Assembly (NCBI GenBank): GCA_947632555.1
Contig: CANRPU010000001.1
Span: 124,001-188,000, forward strand
DNA: 64,000 nucleotides
Reading direction: 5' to 3'
From: an uncultured Lachnospiraceae bacterium
Lineage (GTDB): Bacteria > Bacillota > Clostridia > Lachnospirales > Lachnospiraceae
Position numbers and translations under genes: made by a program. Numbering within the stretch: position 1 is the first letter of the stretch; the number at the start of each line of letters is the position of its first letter. The notes under the pieces are model-generated. The model was given only the letters and a program-made list of their open reading frames with translations, was not told the DNA's origin and ran no database searches. This document shows, in pieces, positions 43,529-54,833 of the stretch.

Positions 43529-44305
43529 CTATATTCTTCCCAGGTCATTGACCGCCGTCTGCAGCGTATCGTCAATGGTCTGTACTACTTTCTGGTTGCT
43601 CTCATACTGTCTGGTGATGCTTATCATATTCACCATCTCGGACACTACCTGGATATTGGACATTTCCAGCCAGCCGGAATGGATCTCCGCGCTGCCCTCC
43701 ATGGTCTGCGCTCCTTCAATGGGTTCAAAATAGGTTTCCCCATACCGCTGCAGATAATCGTAATCCTCAAAATCCGTCACCTGGATCCTGGCCACCGTCT
43801 GACCGTTCTGGCTGATCGTCCCGTCAGTCTGGATGGAGGCTTCCTGAAGAGGATCCAGCTGGATCCTGGCGTTATTCTCATCCAGCACATAATCGCCTTC
43901 GTTTGTTACCAGAAAACCGTCGGTGTTCAGGGTAAAATCCCCGGAACGCGTGTATTTGGTAGAAGTTTCGCCGGCTTTATTGGTAAATTCTATGGCAAAA
44001 AAACCGTCCCCCGAAAGCGCCAGATCGAAGGTATTGTCCGTAATACGGAAAGAGCCCTGGGTATAGTCGGTATAATTCTCCCCGATCTTCACGCCGGGGC
44101 TGTTAATGCCGATGGGCTGCCTTACGGAAAGTCCTACGGAAGCGTCCTTTAATTTCACCGCCAGCACGTCGGAAAAGGCCTGGCTGGTAGAGCCTTCTTT
44201 TTTAAAGCCCACCGTAGTCGCGTTCGCCAGATTGTTCGTCATGATGTCCATTCTGTTCTGCTCATTGCGCATGCCGGTATAAGCGGTGTAAAGTCCTTTA
44301 ACCAT
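43529..44305 (-). CDS. flhO: flagellar hook-basal body protein FlhO (FlgF/FlgG-like)
   Basis: This 258-residue protein has the flagellar rod/hook N-terminus (MVKGLYTAYTGMRNEQNRMD, NNLANATTVGFKKEG) and the C-terminal coiled-coil segment MSNIQVVSEMVNMISITRQYE. It forms part of the proximal or distal rod. It lies between mbl and flhP, in the order seen in B. subtilis. Confidence 0.9.
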   Translation of the reverse strand: MVKGLYTAYTGMRNEQNRMDIMTNNLANATTVGFKKEGSTSQAFSDVLAVKLKDASVGLSVRQPIGINSPGVKIGENYTDYTQGSFRITDNTFDLALSGDGFFAIEFTNKAGETSTKYTRSGDFTLNTDGFLVTNEGDYVLDENNARIQLDPLQEASIQTDGTISQNGQTVARIQVTDFEDYDYLQRYGETYFEPIEGAQTMEGSAEIHSGWLEMSNIQVVSEMVNMISITRQYESNQKVVQTIDDTLQTAVNDLGRI

Positions 44306-44336
44306 AAGTATCCTTTCCGGGCGTTGCCGTCCTCTT

Positions 44337-45329
44337 CTATTCCTCTCTGTAACCTGCCAGAAATTCCACGTACCTGCCGGTACCCACCGCCACTGCGGTC
44401 ATAGGGTCTTCCGCGGTCATGGTATTGATGCCTGTTTTGGCGGAGATCAGATCCTCCAGGCCCCGCAGCAGGCTTCCTCCGCCTGTCAGCACGATACCCC
44501 TGTCGGCAATATCCGCCGCCAGCTCGGGAGGAGTCTTCTCCAGTACGCTGTGAATGGTTTCCACGATCTGCGCCGTCGTTTCCCGCAGCGCCTCTTCCGT
44601 TTCCTCCGAGGAAACGGTGACCGTTCTGGGAAGCCCCGTTACCAGGTTCCTTCCCCGCACATCCATGTAATCCACTTCCGGCCTCTTATATGCCGAACCG
44701 ATCTTTATCTTCAGATCCTCCGCCGTTCTTTCCCCTATCAGCAGATTATGCTTTTTACGCATATAACGTACAATGGCTTCGTCAAAATCATCTCCCGCTA
44801 TCTTGATGGAAGCGCTGACTACCGTACCGCCCAGGGAGATCACCGCGATATCCGAGGTTCCTCCTCCGATATCCACTATCATGTTCCCGCAGGGCTTGGA
44901 AATGTCAATTCCCGCGCCGATGGCGGCCGCGATGGGCTCTTCAATGATGGATACCTCCCGGGCTCCCGCCTGGTAGGTCGCGTCCTCCACCGCCTTTTTT
45001 TCCACTTCCGTTACGCCGCTGGGTACACACACCGCGATGCGGGGCTTTCGGAAGGTCTTTCTGCCCAGAGCCTTCTGGATGAAATATTTCATCATTTTCT
45101 CGGTCACGGTATAATCGGAGATCACGCCCTGGCGCAGAGGCCTTACGGCCACAATATTGCCGGGGGTCCTGCCCAGCATGAGCCTGGCATCCTCGCCGAT
45201 CGCCTTTATCTTGTTGGTATCTCTATCGAAAGCTACAACGGAGGGCTCCTTCAGTACAACGCCCTTCCCTCTGATGTAAACCAAAATACTGGCTGTCCCC
45301 AGATCAATTCCTATATCCGTATACTGCAT
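44337..45329 (-). CDS. mbl: MreB-family actin homologue, Mbl-type
   Basis: This 330-residue cytoskeletal ATPase guides lateral wall synthesis. Phosphate-binding motifs DIGIDLGTASILVYI near the start and MIVDIGGGTSDIAVISLGG in the centre are intact, with LTGGGSLLRGLEDL near the end. Position before flhO/flhP supports the Mbl subtype, although spoIIID is absent upstream. An AAAGGGG site precedes the ATG. Confidence 0.92.
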   Translation of the reverse strand: MQYTDIGIDLGTASILVYIRGKGVVLKEPSVVAFDRDTNKIKAIGEDARLMLGRTPGNIVAVRPLRQGVISDYTVTEKMMKYFIQKALGRKTFRKPRIAVCVPSGVTEVEKKAVEDATYQAGAREVSIIEEPIAAAIGAGIDISKPCGNMIVDIGGGTSDIAVISLGGTVVSASIKIAGDDFDEAIVRYMRKKHNLLIGERTAEDLKIKIGSAYKRPEVDYMDVRGRNLVTGLPRTVTVSSEETEEALRETTAQIVETIHSVLEKTPPELAADIADRGIVLTGGGSLLRGLEDLISAKTGINTMTAEDPMTAVAVGTGRYVEFLAGYREE

Positions 45330-45359
45330 AAAACTTACCCCTTTCTATGGCATATGGAT

Positions 45360-45365
45360 ATTATA
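45360..45365 (-). promoter_or_regulatory. -10 element for mbl
   Basis: A perfect TATAAT on the minus strand lies about 30 bases before mbl. No close -35 match is found at 16-18 bases. The remaining gap up to uvrA (45371-45529) holds an imperfect direct repeat, AAACGAATC(C)TTC, but nothing else recognised. Confidence 0.4.
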
Positions 45366-45529
45366 ACCTAAATCATGCCATTTTCATAGAGGTTTTTCAA
45401 ATTTTAAATGTTAGAAAAACAAAACGCAAAACAAACGAATCTTCCGTTTAAACGAATCCTTCGCCTGTTCTGCGTCCGTGCGTCTGATTTATTATTCGGC
45501 GCATCCGCCTGAAAACTTTAGAGGTATTT

Positions 45530-48379
45530 TTATTTTTCCAGCATTTTTTTAATGTAGATGCCGGTATAGGAATCCGGGCATTCGGCCACTTCCTCCGGCG
45601 TCCCCTGCGCCACTACGGTGCCGCCGCCGTCACCGCCCTCCGGTCCCATATCAATAATATAGTCCCCTGTTTTGATCACGTCCAGATTGTGTTCGATCAC
45701 CACAACGGTATTGCCGCCTTCCGTAAGTCTGCGCAGGATCTCCACCAGTTTGTGCACATCAGCGAAATGCAGTCCCGTGGTGGGTTCATCCAGGATATAG
45801 ATCGTCTTTCCGGTACTGCGCCTGCTCAGTTCCGCCGCCAGCTTGATCCGCTGGGCCTCCCCGCCGGAAAGCTCCGTGGAAGGCTGCCCCAGCTTGATAT
45901 AGGACAGTCCCACATCATTCAGGGTTTCTATCTTATGCCGGATAGAAGGAAGATGGGCGAAGAAGGACACCGCCTCCTCCACCGTCATGTCCAGCACGTC
46001 ATAGATATTCTTTCCCTTGTACCGGACATCCAGCGTTTCCCTGTTGTAACGTTTGCCACCGCAGACCTCGCAGGGCACATACACATCGGGCAGGAAATGC
46101 ATTTCTATCTTGATGATGCCGTCCCCTCCGCAGGCCTCGCAGCGCCCGCCCTTCACATTGAAGCTGAACCGTCCCTTCTTATAGCCCTTGGCCTTGGCAT
46201 CCGCCGTAGACGCGAACAGGTCCCGGATCTGGTCAAATACCCCCGTATAAGTGGCAGGATTGGATCGGGGTGTTCTGCCTATGGGGGACTGGTCGATGCT
46301 GATGACCTTATCCAGCTGCTCCGTTCCCTCGATCCCTCTGTGTTTTCCCGCCACGGTCCTGGCTCTGTTCAGCTTTTTGGCCAGATGCTTGTAAAGTATC
46401 TCGTTCACCAAAGAACTTTTTCCAGATCCTGACACTCCTGTCACAACTGTCATGACACCCAGTGGGATCTGCACATCTATATTTTTCAGATTATTTTCCT
46501 GCGCGCCCCGTACCGTCAGCCAGCCCGTAGGTTCTCTGCGCTCCGCGGGCACCGGGATCTTCAGGGCGCCGCTTAAATACTGCCCCGTAATGGATTCCGG
46601 GCAGGCCATGATCTCTTCCGCGGTGCCGCAGGCCACGACTTCTCCTCCGTGGGAACCGGCTCCCGGTCCGATATCCACAATGTAATCCGCGGCCCGCATA
46701 GTATCTTCGTCATGTTCCACTACGATCAGCGTGTTCCCCAGGCGCTTCAGATTGTTCAGCGCCGCCAGCAGCTTATCGTTGTCGCGCTGATGCAGGCCGA
46801 TGCTGGGTTCGTCCAGAATATAGCAGACGCCTACCAGCCCGGACCCTATCTGGGTTGCCAGGCGGATCCGCTGTGCCTCTCCTCCCGAAAGCGTTCCGGT
46901 GGCCCGGGAAAGAGAAAGATAATTCAGTCCCACATTGACCAGGAAACCTACTCTCGCTTTAATTTCCTTCAATATCCGTCCGCCTATCAGCTCCTGCTGC
47001 CCGGTCAGCCGCATCTCTTCCAGAAAGGTCTGCAGCTTGTCCACTGACATGGCCGTGATCTCATAAATATTTTTGTCGCAGACCGTTACCGCCAGCGACT
47101 CCTGCTTCAGACGCATACCTTTGCAGAGCTTACAGGGCGTGATGCGCATAAAGCTCTCATACTCCTGTTTCATGGTATCGGAAGCGGTTTCCCTGTATCT
47201 GCGTTCCACATTCTTGATCAGTCCCTCAAAAGCAACGGGATAAACGCCCCTGCCTCTCTGCCCTTCGTAATACACGTCCACGCTTTTGCCGCCCGTACCG
47301 TGGATCAGCATCTCCCGGATCTCTTCCGGATATTTCTCAAACGGCGTATCCAGGTCAAAATGGTACGCTTTGCAGAGGGCCTGCAGAACGGCGTTGGTAA
47401 AGCTGCCCTTGTCCATGCAGGACTGCCAGCCCGTGACCGCGATGGCGCCCTCGTTGATGCTGAGGGAAGTATCCGGTATCATCAACTCTACATCAAATTC
47501 CATCTTGTATCCCAATCCGAAACAATCCGGGCAGGCACCGAAAGGATTGTTGAAGGAAAAGCTGCGGGGTTCGATCTCACTGATGCTGATACCGCAGTCG
47601 GGGCAGGAAAAACTCTGGCTGAAACTCATGGGGCTCCCGCCTATCACGTCCACCTCCAGAAGTCCGTCCGCCAGCGCCAGCACATTCTCGATCGAATCCG
47701 CCAGCCGGCGCTCAATGCCTTTCTTCACCACCAGCCTGTCCACTACGATCTCGATATTGTGCTTGATATTTTTATCCAGTTTGATCTCTTCAGACAGCTC
47801 GTAAAGATTGCCGTCTACGCGCACCCGCACATAGCCGCCCTTCTTGGCCCGTTCCAGGACCTTCGCGTGTTCTCCCTTGCGTCCCCGCACTACAGGCGCC
47901 AGCAGCTGTATCCTGGATCCTTCCTCCAGCGCCATGACCTGATCCACCATCTGGTCCACGCTCTGCCTGGCGATGGCTCTGCCGCATTTGGGACAGTGGG
48001 GGATTCCGATCCTGGCATAGAGCAGACGGAAATAATCATAAATTTCCGTTACCGTGCCCACCGTGGAACGGGGATTCCGGTTGGTGGATTTCTGGTCAAT
48101 GGAAATAGCCGGTGACAGTCCTTCTATTTTTTCCACATTGGGCTTTTCCATCTGTCCCAGGAACATCCGGGCATAGGAGGAAAGGGATTCCATATAGCGC
48201 CTCTGTCCTTCCGCGTATATGGTATCAAACGCCAGAGAAGATTTCCCGGATCCTGACAGCCCTGTCAGAACGACCAGCTCATTTCTCGGAATATCCACAT
48301 CTATGTTTTTTAAATTATGTTCTTTGGCCCCTCTCACCTTGATCCATTCCCTGGGGCGCATTTTCTGTACTTCTTCCAT
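45530..48379 (-). CDS. uvrA: excinuclease ABC subunit A
   Basis: The DNA-damage recognition ATPase of nucleotide excision repair, 949 residues, normal length. Two ABC modules are present: Walker [13 protein letters not shown] (about 39-50) and [13 protein letters not shown] in the second half, two LSGGEAQRI signatures, and zinc motifs CPKCG...CPDCG and [15 protein letters not shown] lies 11 bases before the ATG; M7 is an alternative start. It follows uvrB by 67 bases and shares its transcript. Confidence 0.97.
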   Translation of the reverse strand: MEEVQKMRPREWIKVRGAKEHNLKNIDVDIPRNELVVLTGLSGSGKSSLAFDTIYAEGQRRYMESLSSYARMFLGQMEKPNVEKIEGLSPAISIDQKSTNRNPRSTVGTVTEIYDYFRLLYARIGIPHCPKCGRAIARQSVDQMVDQVMALEEGSRIQLLAPVVRGRKGEHAKVLERAKKGGYVRVRVDGNLYELSEEIKLDKNIKHNIEIVVDRLVVKKGIERRLADSIENVLALADGLLEVDVIGGSPMSFSQSFSCPDCGISISEIEPRSFSFNNPFGACPDCFGLGYKMEFDVELMIPDTSLSINEGAIAVTGWQSCMDKGSFTNAVLQALCKAYHFDLDTPFEKYPEEIREMLIHGTGGKSVDVYYEGQRGRGVYPVAFEGLIKNVERRYRETASDTMKQEYESFMRITPCKLCKGMRLKQESLAVTVCDKNIYEITAMSVDKLQTFLEEMRLTGQQELIGGRILKEIKARVGFLVNVGLNYLSLSRATGTLSGGEAQRIRLATQIGSGLVGVCYILDEPSIGLHQRDNDKLLAALNNLKRLGNTLIVVEHDEDTMRAADYIVDIGPGAGSHGGEVVACGTAEEIMACPESITGQYLSGALKIPVPAERREPTGWLTVRGAQENNLKNIDVQIPLGVMTVVTGVSGSGKSSLVNEILYKHLAKKLNRARTVAGKHRGIEGTEQLDKVISIDQSPIGRTPRSNPATYTGVFDQIRDLFASTADAKAKGYKKGRFSFNVKGGRCEACGGDGIIKIEMHFLPDVYVPCEVCGGKRYNRETLDVRYKGKNIYDVLDMTVEEAVSFFAHLPSIRHKIETLNDVGLSYIKLGQPSTELSGGEAQRIKLAAELSRRSTGKTIYILDEPTTGLHFADVHKLVEILRRLTEGGNTVVVIEHNLDVIKTGDYIIDMGPEGGDGGGTVVAQGTPEEVAECPDSYTGIYIKKMLEK

Positions 48380-48446
48380 AGTGCCATAACCTTCCTTTTC
48401 TTTTTCCTGTTGTCCTTTCCCGCGCGGACGCGGCCGGCCCTTTCCT

Positions 48447-50435
48447 CTATTCCGCCATATCCCGCAGGATCCCTTTTAATTCCGCCATCTTATCCCGCAG
48501 CTGGGCGGCGGCCTCAAAATTCAGGTCCGCGGCGGCCTTCCGCATCTTTTTCTGTACATCCGCGATCAGCTTTTCCAGCTCCCCGCGGTTCATGGATTCC
48601 GGATCTTTCTCAAAACGGGCTTCCTCTTTCGCCACCACTTTGGAGATGCTGATCAGCTCCCGCACCGCTTTTTGGATGGTCTGTGGCGTGATGCCGTGTT
48701 CTTCATTATACTGCTGCTGTATCCGGCGCCTGCGCTCGGTTTCTTCGATGGCGGCTTTCATGGAATCCGTAACGGTATCCGCGTACATGATCACATGTCC
48801 CTCCGCGTTCCTTGCCGCCCGGCCCACTGTCTGGATCAGGGAAGTTTCTGAACGCAGGAATCCTTCCTTGTCCGCGTCCAGTATGGCCACCAGCGATATC
48901 TCGGGAATGTCCAGCCCTTCTCTGAGCAGGTTGATGCCCACCAGCACATCGAAGACATCCAGACGCATGTCCCTGATGATCTCCGCCCTTTCCAGCGTGT
49001 CAATATCCGAATGCAGATATTTTACCCGGATCCCCACTTCCTTCATATAGTCGGTCAGATCCTCCGCCATCCGCTTGGTCAGCGTGGTTACCAGCACCTT
49101 ATTGTGTCTGGCGGTTTCCCGGTTGACCTCTCCCACCAGGTCATCTATCTGCCCCTCCACCGGCCGGACGGAAATCTCCGGATCCAGCAGCCCGGTGGGA
49201 CGGATGATCTGTTCCGCGCGCAGCAGCTCATGGTCCTTCTCATAGTCCGAAGGCGTGGCCGACACAAACAGCATCTGATCAATATGCTCCTCAAATTCAT
49301 GAAATGCCAGTGGACGGTTATCCAGCGCCGAAGGCAGCCTGAAGCCATAATCCACCAGCGTGGTCTTGCGGGAACGGTCACCCGCGTACATTCCCCTGAT
49401 CTGCGGTATGGTCATATGGGACTCGTCAATGATGATCAGATAATCGTCCTTAAAATAATCCATCAGACAGTAGGGCGGTTCCCCCTCCTTCGTACCGCTC
49501 AGATATCGGGAATAGTTCTCGATCCCGGAACAGAATCCGGTTTCCCGCAGCATTTCCACGTCAAAATTGGTCCTCTCGGAGATGCGCTGGGCTTCCAGAA
49601 GTTTATCCTCGCCTTTAAAATAGCGGACACGTTCCTCCAGTTCCTTTTCAATATCGTCGCAGGCCCGCCTGATCTTGTCCGCCGCCACCACATAGTGGGA
49701 AGCGGGAAAGATCGTAATGTGGTTCAGCGTGGCGTGGACCTGCCCCGTCAGGGGATCCGTTTCACAGATCCTGTCTATCTCATCTCCAAAAAATTCAACG
49801 CGTATGAGATAATCGCCGCCCTGGGCCGGGTAGATTTCCACCACATCGCCCCGCGCCCGGAAACTTCCTCTGGTCACTTCCATGTCGTTGCGGTCATACT
49901 GAATATCTATCAGTTCCCGCAAGACCTCCTCCCGGTCTTTCTGCATCCCGGGCCGCAGAGAAACCTGCATGCCCTGATAGTCATCGGGGCTGCCCAGCCC
50001 GTAAATACAGGATACGCTGGCTACCACCACCACATCCTTTCTTTCGGTCAGGGACGCCGTAGCCGAGAGGCGCAGCCGGTCTATTTCCTCGTTGACGGCC
50101 GAGTCTTTGGCAATATACGTATCCGTAGACGGCACATAGGCCTCCGGCTGATAATAATCGTAGTAGGATACAAAATATTCCACGGCGTTTTCCGGAAAAA
50201 ACTCTTTAAATTCACCGTAAAGCTGGCCGGCCAGGGTTTTGTTGTGGGCGATCACAAGCGTGGGTTTGTTCAACGCCGCGATGATATTAGCCATGGTAAA
50301 AGTCTTGCCGGATCCGGTGACCCCCAGCAGCGTCTGAAACTGATTGCCTTCCCGGAATCCTCTGACAAGCTTTTCTATCGCCTGGGGCTGATCGCCGGTA
50401 GGCTGATATTCGGAATGCAAAACAAAGTGATCCAT
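48447..50435 (-). CDS. uvrB: excinuclease ABC subunit B
   Basis: The helicase-like damage-verification subunit, 662 residues. Walker [14 protein letters not shown], the beta-hairpin region [16 protein letters not shown] (motif II), TVGRAARN (motif VI) and a C-terminal UVR motif are present. The start at 50435 has an AGAGGGAG site; a reading from 50486 would cross the promoter. A likely LexA box overlaps the transcription start. Confidence 0.97.
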   Translation of the reverse strand: MDHFVLHSEYQPTGDQPQAIEKLVRGFREGNQFQTLLGVTGSGKTFTMANIIAALNKPTLVIAHNKTLAGQLYGEFKEFFPENAVEYFVSYYDYYQPEAYVPSTDTYIAKDSAVNEEIDRLRLSATASLTERKDVVVVASVSCIYGLGSPDDYQGMQVSLRPGMQKDREEVLRELIDIQYDRNDMEVTRGSFRARGDVVEIYPAQGGDYLIRVEFFGDEIDRICETDPLTGQVHATLNHITIFPASHYVVAADKIRRACDDIEKELEERVRYFKGEDKLLEAQRISERTNFDVEMLRETGFCSGIENYSRYLSGTKEGEPPYCLMDYFKDDYLIIIDESHMTIPQIRGMYAGDRSRKTTLVDYGFRLPSALDNRPLAFHEFEEHIDQMLFVSATPSDYEKDHELLRAEQIIRPTGLLDPEISVRPVEGQIDDLVGEVNRETARHNKVLVTTLTKRMAEDLTDYMKEVGIRVKYLHSDIDTLERAEIIRDMRLDVFDVLVGINLLREGLDIPEISLVAILDADKEGFLRSETSLIQTVGRAARNAEGHVIMYADTVTDSMKAAIEETERRRRIQQQYNEEHGITPQTIQKAVRELISISKVVAKEEARFEKDPESMNRGELEKLIADVQKKMRKAAADLNFEAAAQLRDKMAELKGILRDMAE

Positions 50436-50457
50436 AAAGCTCCCTCTCTGCGTCAAT

Positions 50458-50471
50458 CGAAAGTATGTTCT
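50458..50471. promoter_or_regulatory. LexA/SOS box at the uvrB promoter
   Basis: CGAAAGTATGTTCT matches the Gram-positive LexA consensus CGAACRNRYGTTYG at 12 of 14 positions. It covers the expected transcription start, where LexA binding would block initiation. uvrBA is LexA-controlled in B. subtilis. Confidence 0.65.
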
Positions 50472-50476
50472 ATTAC

Positions 50477-50482
50477 AGTATA
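50477..50482 (-). promoter_or_regulatory. extended -10 element for uvrB-uvrA
   Basis: TGGTATACT on the minus strand is an extended -10 about 45 bases before the uvrB start. The -35 region is weak. Confidence 0.55.
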
Positions 50483-50525
50483 CCACAAAATCTCAAAATG
50501 TATATAGAATATTCCCAAACCGTCA

Positions 50526-50563
50526 AAAATATCGGGCAGAGTTTTCTCTCTGCCCGATATTTT
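50526..50563 (-). terminator. terminator after the ftsEX-peptidase operon
   Basis: A 16-base-pair stem (AAAATATCGGGCAGAG and its complement) with a 6-base loop is followed by a T-run on the minus strand. It lies 33 bases after the S41 protease gene and shields the uvrB promoter. Confidence 0.9.
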
Positions 50564-50595
50564 CCGTTCCGCGCGTATTCCGCTGTTTCACAATA

Positions 50596-51924
50596 TCACT
50601 GCTCCAGCATCTCCCTCAGCAGTTCCTTCGCGCTCTCCAGCTGATTATCGTAGTTTTCTTCGCTGTAATATCTCTCGCTGTCCAGTTCACATACCACATC
50701 GGGTTCGATCCCAACGCCATGGATATTGATGCCGTTGGGCGTGTAATAGGCGCTGATGGTAAGTTTGACCGCGGAGCCGTCGCTCATTTCCACAGGACGC
50801 TGCACGATCCCCTTGCCAAAGGTGGTGGTTCCCAGCAGCGTACCGATCCCGTAATCCTTAATGGCGCCCGCCAGGATCTCCGCGGCGCTGGCGGAATTGC
50901 CGTTTACCAGCACCACCATGGGCACCTCCAGCTGCCTGCTGCCGTCGCATTTATACTCCGTCCGGTGTCCGTCCCGGTCTTCCGTATACACGATCAGCCC
51001 TTCCGGAAGCATCATCTTCGCGATATTGACTACGGACATCAGATTGCCGCCCGGATTGCCGCGCAGGTCCAGGATCAGGCCCTTCATGCCGGAGCCCTTG
51101 GCTACCGCCAGCGCATCCGCGAACTGATCCTCCGTCACATTGTCAAATTCCGTGATCTGGATGTACGCGATCCCGTCCTCATACATTTCGGAATTGACCG
51201 TAGGTGACTCTACCTTCCTGCGTTCGATCTCCTTCTCGATCTCCATGCCGTCCCGGACCAGCGTCAGGTGCACGGTAGTGCCCTCCTCGCCCTTGATCAT
51301 GCCGGTCACTTCTTCCAGAGCCATACCGTAAACGTCCGTATCCTCTACTTTATAGATAATATCGTTTTCCCTCAGGTCCGCTTCCTCCGCGGGCGTGCCC
51401 GCTATGACACCGCTGATCTTCGCGTAGGAAGTTACCGCGTCCAGACTGATGTAGGCTCCGATCCCATAATAAACTCCCTGCGTATCCTGATACAGCTGAT
51501 TCAGTTCCTCCGCCGAGTAATACTGGGAATAGGGATCCCCCAGCGCTTCCACCATGCCCCGGTAAGCACCTTCCTCCAGCACCGACCTGTCTATATCCTC
51601 CTCATAGAAATACGTATCAATGATCTTCTCTATGAGCTGCAGCTTCTCTATCATTTCCGGCGTGACCGCCGTATCGGAGGCCATGTCATTTTCGTCCTCG
51701 GAATCCCGTCCGGCCGTATGCCCGGAAACCTGGTCCCGCGCCGTAACGGCAGCCTGTATCCGGTTGACCAGGTAGACTGCGCTGACAACCAGCAGCGCCA
51801 TAACCAGCCCCGTTATCAGGCCGCACCAGAAATACCTGCCTCCTTTATCGGGCTTTTGCTCCGGAGCGGGCACCTGGCCGCGATATCCCACCGCGTAAAT
51901 CTCATTTTCTTCCATCCTGACCAT
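50596..51924 (-). CDS. S41-family C-terminal processing protease with PDZ domain
   Basis: This 442-residue extracellular protease has an N-terminal membrane helix (about 33-54), a PDZ domain (~150-240) and an S41 catalytic domain. Ser344 in VNGNSASAAE and Lys371 in TFGKGIVQ are the catalytic dyad. It follows the M23 peptidase by 14 bases in the ftsE-ftsX-M23 operon and may process envelope proteins of that complex. AAGGAG precedes the ATG with tight spacing; a Met at 51915 is an alternative start. Confidence 0.9.
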   Translation of the reverse strand: MVRMEENEIYAVGYRGQVPAPEQKPDKGGRYFWCGLITGLVMALLVVSAVYLVNRIQAAVTARDQVSGHTAGRDSEDENDMASDTAVTPEMIEKLQLIEKIIDTYFYEEDIDRSVLEEGAYRGMVEALGDPYSQYYSAEELNQLYQDTQGVYYGIGAYISLDAVTSYAKISGVIAGTPAEEADLRENDIIYKVEDTDVYGMALEEVTGMIKGEEGTTVHLTLVRDGMEIEKEIERRKVESPTVNSEMYEDGIAYIQITEFDNVTEDQFADALAVAKGSGMKGLILDLRGNPGGNLMSVVNIAKMMLPEGLIVYTEDRDGHRTEYKCDGSRQLEVPMVVLVNGNSASAAEILAGAIKDYGIGTLLGTTTFGKGIVQRPVEMSDGSAVKLTISAYYTPNGINIHGVGIEPDVVCELDSERYYSEENYDNQLESAKELLREMLEQ

Positions 51925-51938
51925 TCATCTCCTTATTC

Positions 51939-53165
51939 TTACTGGGACAGATAGTTCCAGGGACTTACATACTCCCCGTTCAAACGCACGCTGAAGTGCA
52001 GATGGGGGCCTGTCGCGCGGCCCGTTGCCCCAACCGCCGCGATGGTGGTTCCCCGCGCCACCACATCGTCCTTGGAAACATACAGCTTGGAAGCATGCAT
52101 GTAGATCGTGTATAAACCGCTTCCGTGATCTATCATCACATAATTTCCCATGGTCTTACTGTAAGAAGCGGCCACGACCACGCCGTCATATGCCGCGTAG
52201 ATCGCCGTTCCCGTGGGAGAAGCAAAATCCACGCCGTTATGGAACTGCTGCACGCCCAGCGTAGGATGGATACGGGGGCCGTAATCGTCGGAAACTCTGG
52301 TATAGGAAGCCAGGGGGAACTTAAAGATACCGCCGTCATAATTCATTACCACGCCGTTCTGTTCCAGAATCTTCTTTCTCTCCGCAGCGATCGCGGCCTC
52401 CAGAGCCTCGATCAGCTCATTCTGCGCCTGGATCCCCGCCTCATATTCTGCGATCGCCTGGGTCTTGTTGTTGATATCCGCGTCATACTGCCGGATGGTG
52501 GCCTCCTTATCGGCTATCATCTCCTGCACCATGGCTTCTTCTTCCAGCACCGCCGCCTTGGCTTCGTCTAAAAGCGCTTTGTCCTGCAGCAGCTCTTCCT
52601 CGCATATCTCAATATACTGACGGTTCAGCATAAATTCTTCCAGCTGTTGATTATCATATGCCGCGATCTGCTCCATATATACGAGTGTATTCAGCATATC
52701 TCCCATGGAATCACTTCCAAACAGCATCTGCAGATAATCTCCCTCGCCCTGCTCATACAGCCGCTGAATCCTGGCCACCATGGCCTCGTACTGCGCCTGT
52801 TCCCTCTCCCTGGCGATTTCCAGTTCCCGCTCTGTCTGGGCGATCTCTTCTTCCTTTTCCGCGATCCGCGCGTTAATCTGCGCGATGCTCTCCTGGATCT
52901 CCGCCAGCTGTCCGTCCAGTTCCGCCACATAATTGTTCAGATCCTTTTTCTGCGCTTCCAGCTGGGACCGCAGAGCTCTGACATTGGACAGCGTATTCTG
53001 CAGATTTTCCCTTTCCGTCTGGGCGGCGCCTATCTGATCTTCTTTGTCCCGAATACTCGCGGAAGTGATGTCCGAAAAGGAAGTGGCTTCAGAATAAGAC
53101 ACTCTCTGCATAAACAGTCCTGCCGCAAGTACCAGCGCAAGCGCTATGGCAATCTTTTTCTTCAT
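51939..53165 (-). CDS. coiled-coil M23 peptidase, FtsEX-dependent type
   Basis: This 408-residue secreted hydrolase has a signal peptide (1-~25), two long coiled coils (about 35-145 and 165-268) and a C-terminal M23 metallopeptidase domain (~285-405). Zinc ligands are His309/Asp313 in HNGVD and His390 in HLHFS, all present. The layout matches PcsB/EnvC-type proteins that FtsX activates to cleave peptidoglycan at division. It follows ftsX directly. Unlike EnvC, its LytM motifs look intact, so it is probably itself a hydrolase. Confidence 0.9.
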   Translation of the reverse strand: MKKKIAIALALVLAAGLFMQRVSYSEATSFSDITSASIRDKEDQIGAAQTERENLQNTLSNVRALRSQLEAQKKDLNNYVAELDGQLAEIQESIAQINARIAEKEEEIAQTERELEIAREREQAQYEAMVARIQRLYEQGEGDYLQMLFGSDSMGDMLNTLVYMEQIAAYDNQQLEEFMLNRQYIEICEEELLQDKALLDEAKAAVLEEEAMVQEMIADKEATIRQYDADINNKTQAIAEYEAGIQAQNELIEALEAAIAAERKKILEQNGVVMNYDGGIFKFPLASYTRVSDDYGPRIHPTLGVQQFHNGVDFASPTGTAIYAAYDGVVVAASYSKTMGNYVMIDHGSGLYTIYMHASKLYVSKDDVVARGTTIAAVGATGRATGPHLHFSVRLNGEYVSPWNYLSQ

Positions 53166-53187
53166 CTCCTCCGCTCCTTTCTACAGG

Positions 53188-54084
53188 TTATACCTTCAGA
53201 TGCTTTCTCACTGTATTAAAACTGCCGAAAAATCCGATCCCCACGCCCATCACGATAGACACCGGTATCAGCACCGAAAAGACCTCTCCCGCCGGCAGGA
53301 ACTGGATCCTCTGCATCAGATTGGGAAATACGCCGCTCACATAGGAAAGGGCTTTGTTATAGATCAGGTAGATCAGTTCCAGCGGGATCAGCGCGCCGAT
53401 AGCGCCGATCAGCATACCTTCGATCACAAAGGGAGCTCTGACAAAAAAGTCCGTCGCGCCCACATATTTCATAATGCTGATCTCCTCCTGGCGCACGGAA
53501 ATACCGATCGTTACCGTATTGCTGATAAGGAACACGGACACCGCCAGCAGGATCACGATGATCCCAAGGGACACATAGGCCATCAGAAGATTTACGCCCG
53601 ATAATGTAGAGGCCGTCATCTGGCTGTAATTGACTTTGCGTACTTCCGGCAGGGACTGGAGATAAGTTACCAGCGCGTCCTGCAGAGCCACATCGCTCAG
53701 GTATACCTTATAGTTCTGGTAATGTTCCAGGGGATTGGTAGGGAACCCGTCCGCGTATCCCTGTAAAATATGTTCCTGCGCCCACTCCCACGCTTCTTCT
53801 CTGGAAACAAATTCCACTCTGGCAACCTCCGGCCGCACCGAGATCAGATCCCCGATCTCCGCCACTCTGGCATCCGTCACGTCCTCCTGGAAAAACACGG
53901 TGACGCAGACATCCTCTTCCATGGTACGGATACTGTGCTGCACGTTCATCACAATGGCGTAAAACAAACCGAACAGAAACAGGCACGCGGAAATCGTGGC
54001 GATGGACGCCAGGGAAAACCACTTGTTTCGGAAAATACTCTTAAATCCCTGCTTGAGAGTATAAAATAAGGTACTAATCTTCAT
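53188..54084 (-). CDS. ftsX: cell-division ABC transporter-like permease FtsX
   Basis: This 298-residue membrane protein has four helices, with a large extracellular loop between the first two (about 45-170) and a FtsX core (about 170-298; [18 protein letters not shown]). It carries signals from FtsE to the outside hydrolase. Its ATG lies 11 bases inside ftsE, so the two are co-translated. Length and order are typical. Confidence 0.94.
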   Translation of the reverse strand: MKISTLFYTLKQGFKSIFRNKWFSLASIATISACLFLFGLFYAIVMNVQHSIRTMEEDVCVTVFFQEDVTDARVAEIGDLISVRPEVARVEFVSREEAWEWAQEHILQGYADGFPTNPLEHYQNYKVYLSDVALQDALVTYLQSLPEVRKVNYSQMTASTLSGVNLLMAYVSLGIIVILLAVSVFLISNTVTIGISVRQEEISIMKYVGATDFFVRAPFVIEGMLIGAIGALIPLELIYLIYNKALSYVSGVFPNLMQRIQFLPAGEVFSVLIPVSIVMGVGIGFFGSFNTVRKHLKV

Positions 54085-54817
54085 CTATATACTCTCCTTC
54101 CTCTTCGTCGCTGACAATGACACCTTTTTTCATGGTGACCACTCTTTTCCGCATATCGTTGACGATCTCTCTGTTGTGGGTAACTACCACCACCGTGGTC
54201 CCGCTCTCGTTGATCTCCTCCAGCAGTTTCATGATCTCCCATGAGTTTTTGGGATCCAGGTTTCCGGTAGGTTCATCCGCCAGCAGAATGGACGGCCTGT
54301 TCACAAGAGCCCTGGCCAGAGCCACCCGCTGCTGCTCGCCGCCGGAAAGCTGTTTGGGTTTGGCTTTGTATTTGCCCGCCAGACCCACGGTTGCCAGAAT
54401 GCTGGGTACGTTTCTCCTTATCTCCTTGGAAGGCACCTCGATGATGCGCTGGGCAAACGCCACGTTTTCATAGACGTTTCTGTCCTTTAACAGCCGGAAA
54501 TCCTGAAATACGATCCCCAGATTCCGCCTGAATTTGGGGATCTTGCGGTGCGGGATCTTGGCTACGTCGTGCCCCATGACCCAGACCTTTCCTCCCGAAG
54601 GCGTCAGCTCCCGCAGCAGGAGCTTGATCAGCGTGGATTTTCCGGAGCCGCTGTCCCCCACGATAAATACAAATTCTCCCCGGTTAATATGGAGAGTAAC
54701 GCCGTTTAAGGCAGGGGCGCCCGCGGAATAGACCTTACTCACTCCATCCAGATAGATCAGTCCGTTCTCCTCTATCATCTGTTCCCTGATTCTGCGCTTT
54801 TCTTCTTTTCGTGACAT
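54074..54817 (-). CDS. ftsE: cell-division ATP-binding protein FtsE
   Basis: The ATPase partner of FtsX, 247 residues with a short N-terminal extension of charged residues. Walker [11 protein letters not shown], signature [15 protein letters not shown] and Walker [14 protein letters not shown] are intact. It overlaps ftsX by 11 bases. The regulator gene upstream ends 16 bases before it and may share its transcript. Confidence 0.95.
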   Translation of the reverse strand: MSRKEEKRRIREQMIEENGLIYLDGVSKVYSAGAPALNGVTLHINRGEFVFIVGDSGSGKSTLIKLLLRELTPSGGKVWVMGHDVAKIPHRKIPKFRRNLGIVFQDFRLLKDRNVYENVAFAQRIIEVPSKEIRRNVPSILATVGLAGKYKAKPKQLSGGEQQRVALARALVNRPSILLADEPTGNLDPKNSWEIMKLLEEINESGTTVVVVTHNREIVNDMRKRVVTMKKGVIVSDEEEGEYIDED

Positions 54818-54833
54818 AATTCTCCTCTATCAA

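Noticed and set aside
45433-45465. Imperfect direct repeat AAACGAATC(C)TTC between mbl and uvrA
   Set aside because: Only two short copies, no inverted symmetry and no link to a promoter element; not enough to call an operator.
49011-50507. 498-codon plus-strand frame opposite uvrB
   Set aside because: Antisense shadow of a strongly conserved gene; it also crosses the uvrB promoter.
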